Source of the DNA: Candidatus Hydrogenedens sp.
Lineage (GTDB): Bacteria; Hydrogenedentota; Hydrogenedentia; Hydrogenedentales; Hydrogenedentaceae
Direction: 5' to 3'
Assembly: GCA_020216745.1 (NCBI GenBank)
Contig: JAIWNQ010000208.1
Location: forward strand, 1-10,000
Length of the DNA: 10,000 nt
Of this stretch, positions 1-6,842 are shown in pieces (the stretch's first letter is position 1; each line of letters opens with the position of its first letter). The notes under the pieces are model-generated. The model saw only the letters and a program-made list of their open reading frames with translations. It had not been told where the DNA came from and made no database searches. Both the position numbers and the translations under genes were made by a program.

Positions 1-1
1 C

Positions 2-190
2 AGCGAAGGGACAAATGAGGGTGAAGGGGCATCTGCCGAAGGTGCTACTACGGAAGGACAGACCAGCGAAGGGACAAATGAGGGTGAAGGGGTATCTGCC
101 GAAGGTGCTACTACGGAAGGACAAACCAAGGAAGGAACAGACGAGGGTGAAGGAATCAATGAAGGGCATCCTGCGGAAGGCTCTCATAAC
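2..190 (+). repeat. 63-bp in-frame tandem repeat, about three units
   Basis: Units lie at 2-64, 65-127 and a diverged third at 128-190. Units 1 and 2 differ at only two of 63 bases: GCA to GTA (Ala to Val) and CAG to CAA (silent). Each encodes 21 residues beginning SEGTNEGEG and ending TTEGQT. The third unit keeps the EGT.EGEG start but drifts afterwards. The near identity suggests recent duplication or ongoing homogenisation, and the array probably continues beyond the left edge. Confidence 0.9.
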
Positions 191-367
191 GAAGGCACAA
201 TAAACAAACCAGAGGGTAACAATGATATTAACAACCAAAATGAAAATACGAATTGTGGTTGTTCAAAAAGTTCACATCCGCTAAAAATATTTGTTGATTT
301 CTTATTGGTTGGGATTGTTTTACTCTTAATCTCTCAGAAAAAACCCGATGTAGTTAACAAAACATAG
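2..367 (+). CDS. C-terminal end of an E-G-rich repeat surface protein with a Cys-Gly-Cys/transmembrane sorting tail (5' truncated)
   Basis: The frame is open from the left edge to a TAG at 365-367, giving 121 visible residues; the start lies outside the window. Residues 1-66 are acidic, low-complexity repeats rich in EG, SEGT and TTEG. Residues 67-84 are an Asn-rich linker, followed by Cys-Gly-Cys at 85-87, a hydrophobic stretch at about 96-111 (FLLVGIVLLLI) and a basic QKK. A short Cys motif, one membrane helix and a positive end is the layout of C-terminal sorting signals such as MYXO-CTERM and Synergist-CTERM, so I infer an exported, surface-anchored protein whose functional domain lies upstream. 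E-G repeats with this tail recall proteins of Hydrogenedentota, from memory. The function of the missing part cannot be told. The frame choice is supported by the repeat spelling and by the membrane tail, which no competing frame has. Confidence 0.8.
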   Translation, partial: SEGTNEGEGASAEGATTEGQTSEGTNEGEGVSAEGATTEGQTKEGTDEGEGINEGHPAEGSHNEGTINKPEGNNDINNQNENTNCGCSKSSHPLKIFVDFLLVGIVLLLISQKKPDVVNKT

Positions 368-376
368 AAAACCTAC

Positions 377-399
377 AAGTTATTTGTACAAAATAACTT
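377..399 (+). terminator. 9-bp perfect inverted repeat after the repeat-protein gene, possible terminator
   Basis: Arms AAGTTATTT (377-385) and AAATAACTT (391-399) are perfectly complementary around a 5-base loop, starting 9 bases after the stop codon. Position favours a transcript-end or mRNA-protecting hairpin. Against a classic intrinsic terminator, the stem is AT-rich and is followed by A residues rather than a T tract. The interrupted palindrome could instead be a protein-binding site. Confidence 0.3.
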
Positions 400-426
400 A
401 AAAATACATATTGCAAATAGTTTGTA

Positions 427-475
427 ATATATATATATATAGGGTTTGACACACTAAATCAATGCAAAATATATT
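427..475 (+). promoter_or_regulatory. Predicted sigma-70-type promoter for serA, with upstream AT tract
   Basis: A perfect -35 hexamer TTGACA at 446-451 is followed after 18 bases by TATATT at 470-475 (five of six matches to TATAAT). An alternating (AT)7 tract at 427-441 sits just upstream of the -35, where a UP-like element would lie. Initiation near 482 would leave a leader of about 118 bases before the serA ATG. No other good promoter was seen in the 368-599 gap. The rest of that gap is AT-rich, with a short GGTTAACC palindrome at 561-568. Confidence 0.55.
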
Positions 476-599
476 ATTGTTTTATAAAATGTATTTTTAC
501 TAATATTTGCGAATTTGGTATTATTTTTGATAAACTATAAAATCTATTATTAAATTTTAGGGTTAACCAAATTGGGCGCAATAAAGAAAGGAAAAGAAA

Positions 600-2189
600 A
601 TGCCAAGAGTACTTGTTTTAGATAATTTAAGTGAAGAGGGTATTGAGGTATTTAAGCAGGCAGGTTTTGAAATTGATGTAAAACCGCCTCAAAAACCTGA
701 AGAGTTAGCACAAATCATCAACCAGTATGATGGATTAGTGGTTCGTAGTGCCACGAAAGTCACGAAGGAAGCTCTTGCTAATGCGAAAAACTTAAAAGTT
801 ATCGGTAGGGCTGGTGCTGGGACGGATAATATAGACAAAGATTATGCCACGCAAATGGGCATTGTTGTGATGAATACTCCAGGTGGAAATACTATATCCG
901 CCTGTGAGCATACCTTTGCTCTTCTGTTAGCACTTTGCCGAAATATACCAGCGGCTCATGATTCTATGATGGCTGGGAAGTGGGACCGTAAAAAGTTTAT
1001 GGGTGTAGAATTACGCGGAAAGACGTTGGGCATTATAGGTGTAGGAAGGATAGGAGGCGCTGTGGCAAAACGTGCATTAGCATTTGAAATGAAGGTTCTT
1101 GCACATGACCCGATTTTAACACCATTGAAAGCTGAATCGTTAGGAGTGGAGTTGGTACGTTTAGAGGAATTGATACAACAGTCTGATTTTATATCAGTCC
1201 ACACACCCAAAACAGAAAAGACGAATAATATGATTCGTCTGGAACAAATAAGACAGATGAAGCCTACATGCCGTATCGTAAACTGTGCAAGGGGTGGTAT
1301 TATTAATGAAGAGGATTTGGCTACAGCGTTGCGTGAGAAAATAATAGCAGGTGCAGCCCTTGACGTTTATACTTCTGAGCCGCCAGTGAATAATCCATTT
1401 CTTGGTTTAGATAATGTTATCTTAACTCCACACCTTGCTGCCTCGACAGAAGAGGCTCAGGTAGTAGTGGCGGTTGATATTGCGAAACAGATGGTCGATT
1501 TTCTAACAACAGGAGCTATCGTAAATGCGGTAAATGTTCCGAGTATCGACCCAGAAACACGTAAAACACTCCAACCGCTTATTGATTTGGGAGAACGACT
1601 CGGGATGTTCCAATCGCTGTATACTCGCGGTCGTCCGACATCACTGCAAATTGAGTATGCAGGCGAGATAGGTGTGACCGATACGTATCCTATTACTGCG
1701 GCTATTTTGACAGGATTTTTGAAGCCGTTAGTGGAAACTGTTAATATGGTGAGTGCACCAGTACAAGTTAAAGAACGTGGCATTGAATGTAATGAACGTA
1801 AGACAGCACGTCCTTCTAACTATGCCTTTGAAATATCCCTTCGTGTAGAGACAGACCAGGAGTCGCATGTTGTAACGGGCACATTGTTCCATAAAACAGA
1901 TGCACGTATATGCAGTATTGATGGGATGCGTGTAGATGCAAAGCCAGAGGGGCACATGTTGGTTTGCCGTAATGAAGATAAGCCCCTTGTTATTGGGAGG
2001 CTTTGCACACGAATAGGTGAGGCAGGTATAAATATTGCTAACTTGATGTTGGGCAGAGATACCCGAGGTGGGCTTGCTCTCACTGTTTTGAATCTTGATC
2101 AACCTCTATCAGAAGATGTGCTCAATGATTGTGCAAAATTGCCTCACATCCTTGAAGCACGCTTACTATCCTTACCTGAAGCTAACTAA
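600..2189 (+). CDS. serA: D-3-phosphoglycerate dehydrogenase, long form with C-terminal ACT domain
   Basis: This enzyme oxidises 3-phosphoglycerate to 3-phosphohydroxypyruvate with NAD+, the first step of serine synthesis in the cytoplasm. The 529 residues match the usual length of the long (type I) form. Residues 1-100 and 280-310 form the substrate domain, including GRAGAGTDNID at 69-79. The nucleotide-binding domain carries GVGRIG at 147-152, with an acidic D170 ending the second strand. The expected catalytic residues are R231 (in CARGG), E260 (in SEPP) and H278 (in TPHL). Residues 315-450 fit the allosteric substrate-binding domain and 453-526 the ACT domain, where serine usually binds to inhibit the enzyme. 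The usual PHLGAST reads PHLAAST here. The ATG at 600 has an AGGA 7 bases upstream and gives the family N-terminus (PRVLVLDNLSEEG). Confidence 0.97.
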   Translation: MPRVLVLDNLSEEGIEVFKQAGFEIDVKPPQKPEELAQIINQYDGLVVRSATKVTKEALANAKNLKVIGRAGAGTDNIDKDYATQMGIVVMNTPGGNTISACEHTFALLLALCRNIPAAHDSMMAGKWDRKKFMGVELRGKTLGIIGVGRIGGAVAKRALAFEMKVLAHDPILTPLKAESLGVELVRLEELIQQSDFISVHTPKTEKTNNMIRLEQIRQMKPTCRIVNCARGGIINEEDLATALREKIIAGAALDVYTSEPPVNNPFLGLDNVILTPHLAASTEEAQVVVAVDIAKQMVDFLTTGAIVNAVNVPSIDPETRKTLQPLIDLGERLGMFQSLYTRGRPTSLQIEYAGEIGVTDTYPITAAILTGFLKPLVETVNMVSAPVQVKERGIECNERKTARPSNYAFEISLRVETDQESHVVTGTLFHKTDARICSIDGMRVDAKPEGHMLVCRNEDKPLVIGRLCTRIGEAGINIANLMLGRDTRGGLALTVLNLDQPLSEDVLNDCAKLPHILEARLLSLPEAN

Positions 2190-2232
2190 ATGAGCGGAGC
2201 GTTCATTTTCCGCAAAGAATAAATCAACACAC

Positions 2233-2259
2233 TGATAATTTCTGAGATGGTAATTATCA
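2233..2259. repeat. 8-bp perfect inverted repeat in the serA-icd gap, just before the icd ribosome site
   Basis: TGATAATT (2233-2240) and AATTATCA (2252-2259) flank an 11-base spacer. The element ends 7 bases before the icd Shine-Dalgarno, where it could be an operator for a dimeric regulator or an RNA hairpin affecting icd translation. There is no T tract, so it is not a standard terminator. A weaker hairpin, ATGAGCG paired with CGTTCAT, sits right after the serA stop near 2189-2205. Confidence 0.35.
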
Positions 2260-2266
2260 TATTTAG

Positions 2267-2274
2267 AAGGAGGT
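2267..2274 (+). promoter_or_regulatory. Perfect Shine-Dalgarno of icd
   Basis: AAGGAGGT lies 6 to 7 bases before the ATG at 2281. It is the strongest ribosome site in the window and settles the icd start. It suggests high translation. Confidence 0.8.
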
Positions 2275-2280
2275 CGAAGG

Positions 2281-3525
2281 ATGGCAAACTCTTTAATTAA
2301 CGTTCCGAAAGGTGAAAAAATAGTTTTTAAAGATGGAATGGTGCAAACTCCAAATCAACCTATTATCGGTTTCATAGAAGGTGATGGAATAGGTCCTGAT
2401 ATATGGAAAGCGTCTAAATTTTTATTTGATTCGGCTGTGGAGTTTTGTTACGGCAAGAAGAGGAAAATTGCCTGGATGGAATTATATGCAGGTGAAAAAG
2501 CCAAAAAGCTTGCTAATACCTATCTTCCGGATGAGACATTGGAGAAGATTAGAGAGTACCGAATTACAATAAAGGGGCCATTAACGACCCCTGTCGGTGG
2601 TGGTTTTCGGAGTTTAAATGTAACACTAAGGCAAATGCTTGATTTATTTGCTTGTGTTCGTCCCGTTCGCTATTTTCCGGGTGTTCCGAGTCCAGTAAAG
2701 AATCCAAATGATGTTGATGTTGTTATTTTCCGTGAAAATACAGAGGATGTTTATGCGGGTTTTGAATTTCCGTCGGGCTCACCAGAGGCAACGAGACTTA
2801 TCGAGTTCTGTCAAAAGGAGTTCGGCTGGAAAATTAAGCCTGATTCTGGAATCGGTATTAAACCTATTAGCGAAACAGGTTCAAAGAGGCTTATCCGCTC
2901 CGCAATAAAATATGCATTAGCCCATGGGAGACGTTCCGTTACCCTTGTTCATAAAGGGAATATAATGAAATATACTGAAGGTGCCTTTCTGAACTGGGGG
3001 TATGAATTAGTACGTGAAGAATTTGCAGATGTTGCTGTTTGTTGGAATGATTGTAATGGGGATCCAGGAAATAAACTCCTTGTTAAGGATACAATTGCGG
3101 ATATATTCTTACAGCAAATTTTAACTCGCCCTCGTGAATTTGATGTTATTGCCACAATGAATCTTAATGGGGATTACATGAGCGATGCAATAGCTGCTCA
3201 GGTCGGCGGGATAGGAATTGCTCCAGGTGCTAACATTAACTATGAGAATGGTTTCGCAATTTTTGAAGCGACTCATGGAACAGCACCAAAATACGCAAAC
3301 TTGGATAAAGTTAATCCAAGTAGTCTTATCCTATCTGGGGTTATGATGTTTGAATATATCGGTTGGAACGAAGTTGCTGAAGTAATACTTCGTGGTTTGA
3401 CAAAGACATTTCAGGACCGCATTGTTACTTATGACTTTGCACGATTAACTACAGGAGCCCAAGAGGTAAAATGTAGCGAGTTTGCTGGTGCTGTGGTGGC
3501 AAGATTTGGCAAAAACGGGCACTAA
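2281..3525 (+). CDS. icd: Isocitrate dehydrogenase, NADP+-type (homodimeric, E. coli Icd-like)
   Basis: This enzyme oxidatively decarboxylates isocitrate to 2-oxoglutarate, giving NADPH. The 414 residues align along their length with the bacterial Icd family (E. coli is 416). Substrate-site residues are visible: S111, N113 and R117 in [13 protein letters not shown]127 in RPVRY, R151 in FRENTED, Y158, and K225 in VHKGN. Metal-binding aspartates are D274, D298 and D302. The residues that set NADP+ rather than NAD+ preference in E. coli (K344, Y345, V351, Y391, R395) appear as K337, Y338, V344, Y384 and R388, so I infer NADP+ use. S111 corresponds to the serine phosphorylated by AceK in enteric bacteria, but no aceK is seen here. 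It lies 91 bases after serA and has its own strong ribosome site. Confidence 0.97.
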   Translation: MANSLINVPKGEKIVFKDGMVQTPNQPIIGFIEGDGIGPDIWKASKFLFDSAVEFCYGKKRKIAWMELYAGEKAKKLANTYLPDETLEKIREYRITIKGPLTTPVGGGFRSLNVTLRQMLDLFACVRPVRYFPGVPSPVKNPNDVDVVIFRENTEDVYAGFEFPSGSPEATRLIEFCQKEFGWKIKPDSGIGIKPISETGSKRLIRSAIKYALAHGRRSVTLVHKGNIMKYTEGAFLNWGYELVREEFADVAVCWNDCNGDPGNKLLVKDTIADIFLQQILTRPREFDVIATMNLNGDYMSDAIAAQVGGIGIAPGANINYENGFAIFEATHGTAPKYANLDKVNPSSLILSGVMMFEYIGWNEVAEVILRGLTKTFQDRIVTYDFARLTTGAQEVKCSEFAGAVVARFGKNGH

Positions 3526-3569
3526 AAACTATAACTGGAACAGATGAATAATAAGGTGTGTTAGCAGGG

Positions 3570-3761
3570 ATGCGGGGACTACCTTTTAAAAAACAAACAC
3601 TCCTGACTCGGGCGAAGAGGATGCTGTTAGTGTCTCTGCTTATTTTATTAGGTTTTTCCTTTCATTTAGATTCTTCGAAGGGCTCTGTTTTGTTTGAAAA
3701 ATCAATTACAGAAGTATTAGATTTAAATAGTATTCTTCAACCTGTAAATGTTAAGGATTAA
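3570..3761 (+). CDS. Small signal-peptide or single-span membrane protein of unknown function
   Basis: This 63-residue product starts at ATG 3570, with AAGGTG about 11 bases upstream; an in-frame GTG at 3558 would add four residues but has no spaced ribosome site. The N-terminus is basic (KK at 7-8, R14, K16, R17), followed by a hydrophobic core at about 18-33 (MLLVSLLILLGFSF) and a short polar tail of 30 residues. It could be a secreted peptide, a one-helix membrane protein or the relic of a longer gene. It lies 44 bases after icd and its TAA ends two bases before the next gene's GTG, which suggests translational coupling to the kinase. I recognise no family. The main support that it is real is this position and the signal-like N-terminus. 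Confidence 0.5.
   Translation: MRGLPFKKQTLLTRAKRMLLVSLLILLGFSFHLDSSKGSVLFEKSITEVLDLNSILQPVNVKD
3753..3757 (+). promoter_or_regulatory. Shine-Dalgarno supporting the GTG start of the downstream kinase
   Basis: AAGGA lies inside the last codons of the small upstream gene, 6 bases before the GTG at 3764. No ATG candidate near this point has a better site, so the GTG start is preferred. The arrangement implies coupled translation. Confidence 0.6.
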
Positions 3762-3763
3762 CT

Positions 3764-4522
3764 GTGGGCAAATCGGAGTTTCATCAAATCTTTCCCGACT
3801 GGGATGAACGATTAAAAAAATTACATCAGATTGCCACTACAGGATTATGTATTAATAGTGTTATTCATGATGCTAATAACTACTTAGGTGCTATAATGGC
3901 GTATGCGGAATTATTGCAGTTGGAGCCGTCATTAAATGAGGAGCATAAACGGTTAATTGAAAAAATTATTGACAGTGTCCGAGCCTGTGCGGAAATCATT
4001 AATAGTCTCTATACAATTACACGTGCAAAAGATTTGTCAGTTGCATTGGTAGAAATTCCTAAACTTATAGATAAGGTGCTTACTCTACGTAGTTACTATC
4101 ATAAGGTGCTCAAAATTGATATTGAGAAGCATATAGAGACCCCAATAAAACCGATTGTTGTTGATACCACTGGGATACAATTTGCCCTTATCCACCTTAT
4201 TAAAAATGCTGAGGATAATGTTGAGTTAAATGAAAGCAGTGAACCGCATTCGCGACTTATTAAAATATCATGTAATGAGGAAAATAATGGCGTTGTAGTT
4301 GCTATACACGATAATGGTCCTGGGATAAAAGAAGATTTTATAAACAAACTTTTTGTTCCATTCACAACAACTAAAAAATCCCATCATTTCGGTATAGGTT
4401 TATCCCTTGTCCAAGAAATTATTGAAGAACATGGCGGAATAATAAAATATGACAAGGATATTGGATTTTACTTTTGGATACCTTTTGACAATCCTAAGAA
4501 AGCGACACTCCTTAAGGGATAA
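3764..4522 (+). CDS. Soluble histidine kinase without a sensor domain
   Basis: The 252-residue protein has only a dimerisation/phosphoacceptor region and a catalytic ATPase domain. The probable phosphorylated histidine is H35 in VIHDANNYLGAIMAYAELL, resembling the HxxNN.L H-box of NtrB-like kinases. ATP-binding boxes are the N box (LIKNAEDN, N148), the G1 box D183-N-G-P-G-I, an F box (LFVPFTTTKK at 196-205) and a G2-like box HFGIGLSL at 208-215. There is no signal peptide, membrane helix, PAS or GAF domain, so it is probably cytoplasmic and takes its signal from a partner protein. Both N148 and the G1 Asp are kept, so it should bind ATP. It starts with GTG, directly after the small membrane protein, which could be its partner (inference). 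No response regulator lies next to it on this strand. Confidence 0.85.
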   Translation: MGKSEFHQIFPDWDERLKKLHQIATTGLCINSVIHDANNYLGAIMAYAELLQLEPSLNEEHKRLIEKIIDSVRACAEIINSLYTITRAKDLSVALVEIPKLIDKVLTLRSYYHKVLKIDIEKHIETPIKPIVVDTTGIQFALIHLIKNAEDNVELNESSEPHSRLIKISCNEENNGVVVAIHDNGPGIKEDFINKLFVPFTTTKKSHHFGIGLSLVQEIIEEHGGIIKYDKDIGFYFWIPFDNPKKATLLKG

Positions 4523-5209
4523 TTATAACTGACCTACCAAGTATGTAACAGTGACGGATGCTTTGCAACGGATTTCTGATAGTGAGATAGCATCGCCTTC
4601 TTTTTTTCCAGCATAGTCCCAATCTACTTTGTTAACTTCAATTTTATCAACGGCATAGATACCGCCTTTCAATGAAGCGGCACATGCGTCTGCATAGGGA
4701 TAAGCATTTTCGATTGCAGAGTTAATAGCAGAACGAATAACCATTTCTTCATTTTGAACTCGCAAATATGGTCCTTTTAGTTCCGCAGAGAATTCATTTG
4801 CCATCGCCCTCATTTTATCCCATAGTTTTGCAAAAAGTTGAGGACCGTTTTCTACGGCTACAATGCCTGCCAAAGAGAAGCTAACTCTGGCTTGAACTTC
4901 TATTTGTGGTTCTTTCTCCAAACGATATAGTGGACCAATAACTTGAATTTCAACAGGACGTGGACTTTCTTCTGTAAACTTTAATCGTAGTTTTGTTTCA
5001 AAATCCTGGATACATTTAAATGCAAGGTCGAAACTACTATCTTGTGCTAATCGAGTAAATTCGAAATCTACATGTGTTGGTGTTGTTGTTACTTCTCCAT
5101 GTCCCTGAGAGATAATGCGGGCATAAGTCCCCGTAATGTCTTCACACCAGACACTAAACGATAATATGGCACACAAGAACCAACCTAATAATAACGAGTT
5201 TTTAATCAT
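4523..5209 (-). CDS. Secreted SIMPL-domain (DUF541) protein
   Basis: The 228-residue product begins with a signal-peptide-like segment (MIKNSLLLGWFLCAILSFSV) and then shows the SIMPL/DUF541 opening, a beta strand plus G.GEV..TPTHVDFEF at about 34-52. The family pattern continues with a helix of Ala-rich sequence at 156-180 (AINSAIENAYPYADACAASLKGG) and a closing strand ASVTVTYLVG. Members are periplasmic or outer-membrane proteins of poorly known role; E. coli YggE is the best-known one, linked to oxidative stress. The site of signal cleavage is unclear: the Cys at 22 is preceded by Trp, so a lipoprotein is unlikely. The ribosome site is GAGG, 11 bases before the ATG. It lies 22 bases after the deacetylase gene, so it is probably last in that operon. 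The family call rests on pattern, not alignment. Confidence 0.7.
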   Translation of the reverse strand: MIKNSLLLGWFLCAILSFSVWCEDITGTYARIISQGHGEVTTTPTHVDFEFTRLAQDSSFDLAFKCIQDFETKLRLKFTEESPRPVEIQVIGPLYRLEKEPQIEVQARVSFSLAGIVAVENGPQLFAKLWDKMRAMANEFSAELKGPYLRVQNEEMVIRSAINSAIENAYPYADACAASLKGGIYAVDKIEVNKVDWDYAGKKEGDAISLSEIRCKASVTVTYLVGQL

Positions 5210-5231
5210 ATTTATTTTTTCCTCATTTAAT

Positions 5232-6059
5232 TTATATTAATCTGTCCTGTCCTTGTCGTATCAGTGTAAATAAACTTTCAAGTTCTGTTCGAGCAGGTGG
5301 TCTTCCATACTCGCATTGTTCGAAAAATTCAACATATTCAAAGGATTCTTTATATTGATTCAATTCATTCTCAAACAGCGAACGGTAGTAGATAGATGGC
5401 ATTCTAAACAGAGCGTCCCATCTCTCCATGAGCCATTTTTTTCTTTCTTCGGGGTTATTGGGAACTGATTCTATTTGACCATCTAACCAAGGGAGCCATT
5501 CATACATTTGTGACGTCATTGCATCGAGTAATTCCCATTTTTTATTTATTATATTTGTAATATCAACAGCGAAGTCTGGAGTAAATGGTAGTGGTTTACG
5601 AAAGATATCCATCATATAAAGACAGATTGGACTTTGTTTTAGAGAGGGTGTTTCAGGACAAAAATGGGGCACAGTTACAAGGAAGGCTGAATCCTGTATA
5701 AGAATACCACATGCCCTATGGTCGGGATGATAATCAACGGGGCGATGTGTCAAAACTACATCTGCCTTTAATTCACGCAATAGTTTAACAAGGGTTTTGC
5801 GTGCTTCTAATGATGGCATTAATGAACCGTCGGGAAAATCCAGGATAATGGATTTATACCCCCCTCTTTTGGCGGATTCTTGGGCTTCTATACGTCGTAT
5901 TTGTGCTAATTCTTCGGGCTCTATAATATGGTGTCCAATATCGCCGTTCGTAACAGAAACGGCGTAAACGGTATGTCCTTTCTCTACCCAATATACCATG
6001 CTTCCACCAGCATACCATTCTGCATCGTCTGGGTGAGCACCTACACAAACAATGTTCAT
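5232..6059 (-). CDS. LmbE/PIG-L family zinc-dependent deacetylase
   Basis: The 275-residue protein carries the family signature AHPDDAE at 8-14 and a HPDH motif at 111-114. In characterised members (MshB, BcZBP) H9, D12 and H114 equivalents bind zinc and D11 acts as general base. The segment VTNGDIGHH at 37-44 and the preceding strand YAVSV fit the Rossmann-like fold. The family removes acetyl groups from N-acetylglucosamine-containing compounds, such as mycothiol and bacillithiol precursors, GPI lipids and antibiotics; the substrate here cannot be told. It is longer than the usual 220-240 residues, with an extra acidic and aromatic C-terminal part from about 195 (WLPWLDGQIESVP onward). There is no signal peptide, so it is cytoplasmic. 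The stop of the upstream lipoprotein gene is one base away, so the two are surely co-transcribed. Confidence 0.93.
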   Translation of the reverse strand: MNIVCVGAHPDDAEWYAGGSMVYWVEKGHTVYAVSVTNGDIGHHIIEPEELAQIRRIEAQESAKRGGYKSIILDFPDGSLMPSLEARKTLVKLLRELKADVVLTHRPVDYHPDHRACGILIQDSAFLVTVPHFCPETPSLKQSPICLYMMDIFRKPLPFTPDFAVDITNIINKKWELLDAMTSQMYEWLPWLDGQIESVPNNPEERKKWLMERWDALFRMPSIYYRSLFENELNQYKESFEYVEFFEQCEYGRPPARTELESLFTLIRQGQDRLI

Positions 6060-6060
6060 T

Positions 6061-6765
6061 TTATTTGCCTTTCATTAATGTTATCCTTAGTGGATTACTT
6101 AATACTTCTGTTTCCTCTATTGGCTTCAAGTCCCCTTTATCTTGATAGATTGTATTGGGGTCTATTTCTGGAGAATATAAAGACAATTTTGCTTGTGCAT
6201 ACAAAAGCATTGTTGAATCTCCTTCTGGCTCTGTATCCCATAACTTTACTTCAAATCGTAAGGGATACATGTTGTCCATCGGGACTGGTATAGCTTTACC
6301 CTCTAACGCAGTAATCACGGTCTTGAATTCATTAATTGTCTCTCCATCACGTATAATTTTACCATCAACTCGAACAGGGTATTTTTTATAGTCAATAGTG
6401 CCACGTGGCAAGATACTCAACTCTACAAACATTTCTTTAGGGTATGGGGATGTTATTTTCACTTCCATCCGTGATACTTTTCCATGGCTCCCTTCTTCTT
6501 TTTGTATATTTGCATTTGAGGGTACTTTTGAGGAAGGGATGCATAATAGGAAGTGTAAATCATTTTCTATATCACCGATATTTTTCTTTAGATTCGTATT
6601 GTCAACATTTGATGGTGAATGTTTCATTAATACATCTCGTTCTTCTTCGGAGAGCATTTTATCGTCTACTTTCTTCTTGCTTTCAAAGTAAGCATTACAA
6701 GAGATGTTTAGCAAAGGTAGAACCAATACTAACAATACTAATGAATAATAAATTAAATGCTTCAT
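6061..6765 (-). CDS. Putative lipoprotein of unknown function
   Basis: The product of 234 residues starts with MKHLIYYSLV and a long hydrophobic core (LVLLVLVLPLL), then ISC with Cys23 as a possible lipidation site. The -1 Ser and -2 Ile suit a lipobox, but Asn at -3 is atypical. Residues 24-100 are charged and probably disordered. Residues 100-230 look beta-rich (EVKITSPYP, MFVELSILPRGT, YPLRFEVKLW, LLYAQAKLSLYSP) and may be one folded domain. I recognise no family. An in-frame GTG at 6777 is possible, but the ATG at 6765 has a well-spaced TGAGGT, so I chose it. It is first in a tight trio with the deacetylase and the SIMPL protein, pointing to a shared envelope-related role. Confidence 0.75.
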   Translation of the reverse strand: MKHLIYYSLVLLVLVLPLLNISCNAYFESKKKVDDKMLSEEERDVLMKHSPSNVDNTNLKKNIGDIENDLHFLLCIPSSKVPSNANIQKEEGSHGKVSRMEVKITSPYPKEMFVELSILPRGTIDYKKYPVRVDGKIIRDGETINEFKTVITALEGKAIPVPMDNMYPLRFEVKLWDTEPEGDSTMLLYAQAKLSLYSPEIDPNTIYQDKGDLKPIEETEVLSNPLRITLMKGK

Positions 6766-6770
6766 TAATA

Positions 6771-6776
6771 ACCTCA
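6771..6776 (-). promoter_or_regulatory. Shine-Dalgarno deciding the lipoprotein start
   Basis: Read on the minus strand the site is TGAGGT, 5 bases before ATG 6765. It overlaps the alternative GTG at 6777, which itself has no ribosome site at proper distance. Confidence 0.6.
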
Positions 6777-6784
6777 CTTATAAA

Positions 6785-6800
6785 TATTATTTAAATAATA
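6785..6800. repeat. 16-bp perfect AT palindrome upstream of the lipoprotein gene
   Basis: TATTATTTAAATAATA is its own reverse complement, made only of A and T. It lies 20 bases upstream of the lipoprotein ATG, inside the likely leader or promoter region. It could be an operator for a homodimeric regulator, or chance in AT-rich DNA. Confidence 0.5.
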
Positions 6801-6803
6801 GTA

Positions 6804-6840
6804 AATTGTTAGGCTTAAATACGAATGGTTAATTGTTAGG
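6804..6840. repeat. Pair of identical 10-bp direct repeats (AATTGTTAGG)
   Basis: Copies lie at 6804-6813 and 6831-6840, exactly 27 bases start to start. On the minus strand they read CCTAACAATT and precede the lipoprotein operon by 40 to 75 bases, where activator sites would sit. No protein in the window is an obvious binder. Confidence 0.45.
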
Positions 6841-6842
6841 GT

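Noticed and set aside
2..190. Possible CRISPR array from the direct repeats
   Set aside because: The repeats are contiguous, coding and without unique spacers, so this is a protein repeat.
15..203. Open frame coding a Lys/Arg-rich repeat peptide (MRVKG...)
   Set aside because: It is the same 63-bp repeat read in another frame. The frame from base 2 is open further and ends in a coherent sorting tail.
956..2102. Several minus-strand open frames inside serA
   Set aside because: They lie wholly within a well-supported gene, have no ribosome sites or family features, and mirror its codons.
2189..2215. Intrinsic terminator after serA
   Set aside because: The hairpin (ATGAGCG with CGTTCAT) contains a G-T pair, has a 3-base loop and lacks a proper T run, so it is too weak to call.
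4523..5209. Lipoprotein assignment for the SIMPL protein because of Cys22
   Set aside because: The residue before the Cys is Trp, which does not fit a lipobox; ordinary secretion is more likely.
5928..6794. Plus-strand open frames opposite the deacetylase and lipoprotein genes
   Set aside because: The opposite strand has recognisable motifs and ribosome sites. These frames have neither, and their hydrophobic stretches arise from AT-rich antisense.
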